Shown here piece after piece: positions 59,314 through 64,000 of a DNA stretch of 64,000 nt (the stretch's first letter is position 1; each line of letters opens with the position of its first letter). The stretch comes from Ligilactobacillus ubinensis. Its GTDB lineage: Bacteria > Bacillota > Bacilli > Lactobacillales > Lactobacillaceae. The notes beneath the pieces were generated by a model. The model was not told where the DNA came from, made no database searches, and was given only the letters and a program-made list of their open reading frames with translations. Made by a program: the position numbers and the translations under genes. The DNA is taken from NCBI RefSeq assembly GCF_024160875.1, contig NZ_JAIULA010000004.1, positions 79,427 to 143,426 on the forward strand. The letters are read 5' to 3'.

Positions 59314-59919
59314 TTATTCCTTTGTGCTTTGCAAAATAAAATAACCTTTTTCTTTAGCAATAACGGTACAATTTCCAAAGACCTCTTCCATTTTTTTCTT
59401 CGCTGAAGGAGCACCTTGTTTCTTTTGTAACACTGCTATCAACATCCCATTTTCTCTTAAATGATCCTTTGCACCACTCAAAATGTTATGGACAACCTCT
59501 TTACCAGCACGAATAGGCGGATTTGTTATAATCACATTATAGTCACTTTGCTTAACTTCTTCATACTGATTAGATTCCCAGATATTACTGTTAGTAATTC
59601 CGTTATTTTGTGCATTACGTTTTGCTAAATCTAACGCTAACTCATTAACATCAATCATATCTACGACTGCAGTTGGAAACTTCTTTGCTAGGGCTAATCC
59701 AAGTGGACCGTAACCACATCCAACATCCAATAACTTTGCATCCTTAAAATCATACAATTCAATAGCATTCAATAAAACACATGAACCAAAATCAACACGT
59801 CGTTTAGAAAACACTCCATTATCTGTTATAAAGTGTAACTTATTGCCCAGTAATGTAAAATCCCATTTTTTTTCATCATGTTCTACATCTGGATTTTTTG
59901 TATAATAGTAATTGGTCAT
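59314..59919 (-). CDS. RsmC-like class I SAM-dependent methyltransferase
   Basis: A 201-residue methyltransferase of the RsmC/YbxB group, probably acting on guanine in 16S rRNA. Landmarks are KKWDFTLLGNKLHFITDNGVFSK at the N terminus, the SAM motif DVGCGYGPLGLALAK (near 60-74) and the NPPIRAGKEVVH motif (near 131-142) typical of N2-guanine methylation. It is about half the size of E. coli RsmC, lacking the N-terminal duplicate domain, as usual in Firmicutes. Upstream of tadA; divergent from nrdH. Confidence 0.85.
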   Translation of the reverse strand: MTNYYYTKNPDVEHDEKKWDFTLLGNKLHFITDNGVFSKRRVDFGSCVLLNAIELYDFKDAKLLDVGCGYGPLGLALAKKFPTAVVDMIDVNELALDLAKRNAQNNGITNSNIWESNQYEEVKQSDYNVIITNPPIRAGKEVVHNILSGAKDHLRENGMLIAVLQKKQGAPSAKKKMEEVFGNCTVIAKEKGYFILQSTKE

Positions 59920-60021
59920 TTTTTAGTCTCACTTTCTTAAGTCAATTACTATGATACGGATAAATTTTCTTAAAATCAACTATAAATATCTTTTGCTTCT
60001 ATATATATTTCGCACGATATT

Positions 60022-60105
60022 ACCACTATATATTGGAATTGCACATCATATATACAACAATATATTGTGCTTTGGGCTTGAAAATAAAACAGAATGTTGT
60101 ATACT
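60022..60105 (+). promoter_or_regulatory. nrdHIEF promoter with two NrdR boxes
   Basis: Box 1 ACCACTATATATTGGA (60022-60037) and box 2 ACAACAATATATTGTG (60054-60069) match each other at 12 of 16 positions and resemble the NrdR consensus. They are offset by 32 bases, three helical turns, as in known nrd promoters. Downstream lie TTGAAA (60078-60083) and TATACT (60100-60105), spaced 16 bases. Confidence 0.78.
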
Positions 60106-60140
60106 TAAGTAACAAATTATATGAAGGGAAGTCGGCATAC

Positions 60141-60371
60141 ATGAGTCTTGAATTATATACCAAAAATAATTGTATCCAATGTAAAATGACAAAAAGCTTT
60201 TTAACACAACATCATATTTCTTTTGAAGAAAAAAATATCAACACTAATCCTGAATATATTGATTATCTTAAAGACAAGGGCTTTCATACTGTTCCTGTTC
60301 TTGAAGAAGATAATCAAGCTATTATTCGTGGTTTTCGTCCTGACTTACTAAAGAAAATTGTCGTTCAATAA
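60141..60371 (+). CDS. nrdH: Glutaredoxin-like protein NrdH
   Basis: Thioredoxin-fold electron donor for the class Ib ribonucleotide reductase. I used the ATG at 60141 (MSLELYTKNN, 76 residues), behind GAAGGGAAG. The redox motif is CIQC (residues 11-14), and the C-terminal FRPDLLKK region is typical of NrdH. The longer frame upstream covers the promoter and is ruled out. It is the first gene of nrdH-nrdI-nrdE-nrdF; TrxB (19972) is the probable reductant. Confidence 0.94.
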   Translation: MSLELYTKNNCIQCKMTKSFLTQHHISFEEKNINTNPEYIDYLKDKGFHTVPVLEEDNQAIIRGFRPDLLKKIVVQ

Positions 60372-60388
60372 TGATTTAGGAGCAAAAA

Positions 60389-60769
60389 ATGAAAATAGTT
60401 TATTTTAGTGTCACAGGTCAAACACGGCGCTTTATTAAAAAATTAGCAGCTGCTGATACTTACGAAATTGACCCTACAACTGATTTTGAAGAATTAAATG
60501 AACCTTTTGTTCTAATTACTCCAACTTATGAAGACAATATTACCGAACCTATACGTGATTTTTTAGATTATGGTTCAAATGCATCTAATTTAAAGGGAAT
60601 TGTTGGCACAGGAAATCGAAATTTTGCGCAACTTTTTATTTTTACAGCGCGTGATCTTTCCCGTGATTATAACGTTCCCATTATTTATGCCTTTGAATTT
60701 AATGGCACACCTAAAGATGTCTCAAATTTTAAGAAAGCGGTGAAGAAACTTGAGTCTCAAAACAATTGA
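60389..60769 (+). CDS. nrdI: Flavodoxin-like NrdI
   Basis: FMN protein that supplies the oxidant for assembling the dimanganese-tyrosyl radical in NrdF. The product has 126 residues. It starts IVYFSVTGQTRRFIKKL (FMN phosphate loop near 8-14); LITPTYEDN and GTGNRNFAQLFIFTARDL are the flavin-contacting loops. GGAG lies 6 bases before the ATG. Its end overlaps the nrdE start by 20 bases. Confidence 0.95.
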   Translation: MKIVYFSVTGQTRRFIKKLAAADTYEIDPTTDFEELNEPFVLITPTYEDNITEPIRDFLDYGSNASNLKGIVGTGNRNFAQLFIFTARDLSRDYNVPIIYAFEFNGTPKDVSNFKKAVKKLESQNN

Positions 60770-62921
60770 TCCCAATGATGTCTCATATTACGATTTGAAT
60801 AATGAAATAAATTTGCCCGTTAATGGTCAAATTCAATTGAAGAAAGATAAAGAAGCATTAGCTGCATTCTTAGACCAAAATGTTATTCCTAACACTAAAA
60901 AATTCACTTCTCTTAAAGAACGATTTACTTATTTAATTAATAATGATTATCTAGAAAAAGAATTTATCAATAAATATGACTTTTCTTTTATTGAGCATTT
61001 ATATCAGCAACTTGAACAACATCATTTTGAATTTAAAACTTTTATGGCAGCTTATAAATTTTATGCCCAATATGCTTTAAAAACAAACGATGGGGCCTAT
61101 TATTTAGAATCCTTCATTGATCGTGTAGCTATAAATGCCTTATTCTTTGCTGATGGCGATGAAAAACTAGCATTACAACTGGGAAATGAATTAATTAATC
61201 AAAGATATCAACCAGCTACACCTAGTTTTTTAAATGCAGGTCGGAAACGTCGCGGTGAACTAGTTTCGTGTTTTTTAATTCAAATGACTGATGATATGAA
61301 CTCAATTGGTCGTGGAATTAACTCAGCACTTCAACTTTCAAGAATCGGTGGTGGCGTAGGTATAACTTTAAGCAATCTACGTGGTGCAGGAGCTCCTATT
61401 AAAAACATCCAAGGAGCTGCTTCTGGCGTCGTACCTGTTATGAAGCTATTGGAAGATAGCTTTTCTTATTCAAATCAATTAGGTCAGCGTCAAGGTGCTG
61501 GTGCTGTATATTTAAATGTCTTTCACCCTGATATTGAAGCTTTCTTGGCAACAAAACGTGAAAATGCTGATGAAAAGGTTCGTGTCAAAACACTATCGCT
61601 TGGTGTTGTTGTACCAGACAAGTACTATGAGTTAGTTGCTAAAGATGCGGAGATGTATCTTTTTGATCCATGGGGTGTTGAACGTTCATATGGCGTTCCA
61701 TTTTCATATGTTGATATTACCAAGGAATATGACAATATGGTTTCCAATCCAGATATTCCTAAAAAGAAGATTAAAGCTCGTGAATTAGAAACTGAGATTA
61801 GTAAGTTACAGCAAGAATCTGGTTACCCTTATATTATTAATATTGATACCGCTAATGAGGCAAGCCCCATTGCTGGTAAGATTATCATGAGTAATCTATG
61901 CTCTGAAATTTTACAGGTTCAAAAGCCTTCCATTATTAACAACAAACAAGAATATACTGAATTAGGTACTGATATTAGCTGTAACTTAGGTTCAACCAAT
62001 ATCGTCAATTTAATGGCTTCCCCTGACTTTGGAAAATCTGTTGAATCAATGGTGCGCGCTCTAACCTTTGTAACTGATCATTCAAGTATTGATGTTGTTC
62101 CTTCAGTTCAAAATGGAAATGCACAAGCTCATACTATCGGATTAGGTGCAATGGGATTACATGCTTTTCTTGCCAAGAATCATATGTATTATGGTTCAAA
62201 AGAAGCACTAGAATTTACAAGCACTTATTTTATGCTATTAAATTATTGGACGTTAGTTGCTTCTAATAAAATAGCGCAAGAACGCCAAGAAACCTTTGTC
62301 GATTTTGATAAAAGTGACTATGCATCTGGCAAGTATTTCGAAAAATATCTTTCACAGGATTTCACACCAAAATCAGCTAAAATTAAGTCCATTTTTGAAG
62401 ATGTTTTCGTCCCAACTCCAGCAGATTGGGATAAATTAAAACAAAACATTATACAAACTGGCCTTTACCATCAAAATCGATTAGCTGTTGCTCCAAATGG
62501 TTCTATTTCGTATATTAATGATACAACAGCTAGCCTGCATCCCATTATTAATAAAATTGAAGAAAGACAAGAACGAAAAATAGGTAAAATTTATTACCCG
62601 GCTCCTTACCTATCAAATGACACCATTCCTTATTACCAATCTGCTTATGATACTAGTATGATTAAAGTTATTGATACCTATGCAGCGGCACAGCAACATG
62701 TAGATCAGGGAATGAGTCTCACCTTATTTATGCGTTCTTCTATTCCAACCGGTCTTTATCCATGGAAAGAAAAGCATATTGATAAAATGACAACGAGAGA
62801 TCTTTCCATTCTAAGAAATTACGCTCACAGCAAAGGAATTAAATCCATCTACTATATTCGCACTTTTACGGATGATAATAGTGAAGTCGGCGTTAACGAA
62901 TGTGAAAGTTGTACGATTTAA
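60750..62921 (+). CDS. nrdE: Ribonucleoside-diphosphate reductase, class Ib, alpha subunit
   Basis: Catalytic subunit making deoxyribonucleotides. The product has 723 residues. The start is a TTG (60750) inside nrdI behind GGTGAAG, giving MSLKTIDPNDVSYYDLNNE, as in relatives. The N-terminal activity (ATP-cone) domain is absent, as expected for class Ib. Active-site cysteines appear in ELVSCFLI (near 172) and SNLCSEI (near 380), with SCNLGS after it. The C-terminal shuttle pair is CESC in the last six residues. Confidence 0.97.
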   Translation: MSLKTIDPNDVSYYDLNNEINLPVNGQIQLKKDKEALAAFLDQNVIPNTKKFTSLKERFTYLINNDYLEKEFINKYDFSFIEHLYQQLEQHHFEFKTFMAAYKFYAQYALKTNDGAYYLESFIDRVAINALFFADGDEKLALQLGNELINQRYQPATPSFLNAGRKRRGELVSCFLIQMTDDMNSIGRGINSALQLSRIGGGVGITLSNLRGAGAPIKNIQGAASGVVPVMKLLEDSFSYSNQLGQRQGAGAVYLNVFHPDIEAFLATKRENADEKVRVKTLSLGVVVPDKYYELVAKDAEMYLFDPWGVERSYGVPFSYVDITKEYDNMVSNPDIPKKKIKARELETEISKLQQESGYPYIINIDTANEASPIAGKIIMSNLCSEILQVQKPSIINNKQEYTELGTDISCNLGSTNIVNLMASPDFGKSVESMVRALTFVTDHSSIDVVPSVQNGNAQAHTIGLGAMGLHAFLAKNHMYYGSKEALEFTSTYFMLLNYWTLVASNKIAQERQETFVDFDKSDYASGKYFEKYLSQDFTPKSAKIKSIFEDVFVPTPADWDKLKQNIIQTGLYHQNRLAVAPNGSISYINDTTASLHPIINKIEERQERKIGKIYYPAPYLSNDTIPYYQSAYDTSMIKVIDTYAAAQQHVDQGMSLTLFMRSSIPTGLYPWKEKHIDKMTTRDLSILRNYAHSKGIKSIYYIRTFTDDNSEVGVNECESCTI

Positions 62922-62933
62922 GGAGAATTACGC

Positions 62934-63905
62934 ATGGAAGAAAATTACACTGCAATAAATTGGAATAACATTGAAGATCAGATTGATAAAGCTACTTGGG
63001 AAAAATTAACAGAACAATTTTGGTTAGATACACGCATTCCTTTATCAAACGACTTAGCTGACTGGCGTTCTCTAACAGATGAAGACAGAGATATTGTAAG
63101 CAAAGTATTTGGTGGCTTAACCTTATTAGATACTCTCCAATCCCAAGATGGCATGTCATCATTAAAAAAAGATGTTCGTTCACAACACGAAAAAGCCGTT
63201 ATGAATAATATCGAATTCATGGAATCTGTTCATGCTAAAAGTTATTCATCCATTTTTTCTACTTTAAATACACCAAGTGAAATAGATGATATTTTCACTT
63301 GGACGAATAACAATGAAGTTTTGCAATATAAAGCAAACAAAATAAATTCTATTTATCAAAACGGAAAGCCTCTCGAGAAAAAAGTTGCTTCTGTTTTCTT
63401 AGAAACATTTTTGTTTTATTCTGGTTTCTATACACCACTATATTGGTTAGGGCATAACAAATTAGCTAATGTGGCAGAAATTATTAAACTGATATTAAGA
63501 GATGAATCCGTCCATGGAACTTATATAGGCTACAAATTTCAACTTGGTTTCAATGAATTATCTGAGACTGAACAAGAAGACTTTAAAAACTGGGTATATG
63601 AATTACTTTATGACTTGTATGAAAACGAAGAAAAATATACCGCCCTTCTTTACGATAAGGTTGGTTGGACAGAGGATGTTCTAACTTTTCTTCGTTACAA
63701 TGCTAACAAAGCTTTAATGAATCTCGGCTTTGATCCATTGTTCCCAGATAATGCAGACGATGTAAATCCAGTCGTAATGAATGGTATTTCCACTTCAACT
63801 TCAAATCATGATTTCTTCTCTCAGGTTGGTAATGGCTATTTATTAGGAAATGTAGAAGCTATGAGTGATAACGATTATCTTTTCCATTTTGATGATGAAA
63901 ACTAA
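62934..63905 (+). CDS. nrdF: Ribonucleoside-diphosphate reductase, class Ib, beta subunit
   Basis: Radical-generating subunit of class Ib RNR. The product has 323 residues. Metal ligand helices are visible: the first carries LLDTLQSQDGM (near 63-73), the second FMESVHAKSYSSIF (Glu and His near 95-101), the third FLETFLFYSGF, and the fourth RDESVHGTYIGYKFQ (near 186-200). A ribosome site AAGGAG precedes the ATG 13 bases after nrdE. Last gene of the nrd operon. Confidence 0.97.
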   Translation: MEENYTAINWNNIEDQIDKATWEKLTEQFWLDTRIPLSNDLADWRSLTDEDRDIVSKVFGGLTLLDTLQSQDGMSSLKKDVRSQHEKAVMNNIEFMESVHAKSYSSIFSTLNTPSEIDDIFTWTNNNEVLQYKANKINSIYQNGKPLEKKVASVFLETFLFYSGFYTPLYWLGHNKLANVAEIIKLILRDESVHGTYIGYKFQLGFNELSETEQEDFKNWVYELLYDLYENEEKYTALLYDKVGWTEDVLTFLRYNANKALMNLGFDPLFPDNADDVNPVVMNGISTSTSNHDFFSQVGNGYLLGNVEAMSDNDYLFHFDDEN

Positions 63906-63930
63906 TCATTTATATTCTTAAATATCATGA

Positions 63931-64000
63931 CCACCCGTCAAACGGGTGGTTTGCTCCAGGGCTATAAGCCCTATGTACTTGCCAGCGTCTCAAGGCGCTG
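63931..64000. mobile_element. Probable end of an IS200/IS605-type element (three tandem hairpins), cut by window edge
   Basis: Three adjacent stems: CCACCCG-TCAAA-CGGGTGG (63931-63949), AGGGCT-ATA-AGCCCT (63958-63972) and CAGCG/CGCTG (63983-64000). Their G+C content is far above that of the neighbourhood. I recall similar hairpin strings at the ends of IS200/IS605-type transposons in lactobacilli. No transposase gene is within the window, so this is a structural inference. The first stem might also help end nrdF transcription. Confidence 0.5.

Overview
The window is a compact, AT-rich (roughly one third G+C by eye) stretch of a Firmicutes chromosome, almost certainly from a member of the Lactobacillaceae. 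The evidence is gene content and order. It has a cggR-gapA-pgk-tpiA-eno glycolytic block without an adjacent phosphoglycerate mutase, preceded by rpoN. It also has HprK, LuxS, a class Ib nrdHIEF cluster, a tRNA gene without encoded CCA, and long runs of the Bacillus-type order. I cannot name the species; a Ligilactobacillus/Liquorilactobacillus-like genome would fit. Many genes start with TTG or GTG behind strong GGAGG ribosome binding sites, and several starts were moved for that reason.

Layout, left to right. (1) 1-7600, minus strand: a cut-off ClC-type channel, then eno, tpiA, pgk, gapA, cggR and rpoN; a two-half CggR operator lies in front of cggR. (2) 7650-8500: tRNA-Arg(CCG), then about 600 bases without a gene. 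(3) 8500-12100: clpP under a CtsR-type operator, and whiA-yvcK-rapZ. (4) 12150-17700: luxS and uvrBA, with a LexA-like box before uvrB. (5) 17800-27100: pgcA, trxB, lgt, hprK, YvlD-like and PspC membrane proteins, a PhoPR-type two-component system and a MinJ-like PDZ membrane protein. (6) 27190-29115: the only accessory-looking island, a plus-strand MarR regulator and 14-TM efflux pump with a palindromic operator. (7) 29180-37600: ftsEX, prfB (programmed frameshift), secA, long-form hpf and comFA-comFC. (8) 37640-41700: a YigZ-family protein, tagO and a KimA-type potassium importer. (9) 42000-50200: groESL under two CIRCE elements, a CPBP protease, rex, an ABC-F protein, and tsaD-rimI-tsaB. 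(10) 50300-52200: asparaginase and acyl-ACP thioesterase. (11) 52200-59900: the conserved replication/repair block rsmI, yabA, holB, darA, tmk, yaaL, recR, ebfC, dnaX, the SRP RNA, tadA and a methyltransferase. (12) 60000-63905: nrdHIEF behind two NrdR boxes. The window ends in three tandem hairpins that look like the end of an IS200/IS605-type element.

The genes form several working groups: lower glycolysis with its sugar-phosphate repressor and HPr kinase; protein quality control split between CtsR (clpP) and HrcA/CIRCE (groESL); nucleotide supply and replication (nrd, tmk, holB, dnaX, recR); and potassium/c-di-AMP physiology (KimA, DarA).

I found no CRISPR array, toxin-antitoxin pair, phage module or obviously new multigene system. 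The most unusual signal is a small dispersed intergenic element with at least four recognisable copies: a terminator-like hairpin next to a conserved stretch of about 20 bases and then a second weaker inverted repeat. The gene-poor region behind tRNA-Arg and the hairpin cluster at the right edge also deserve a look.
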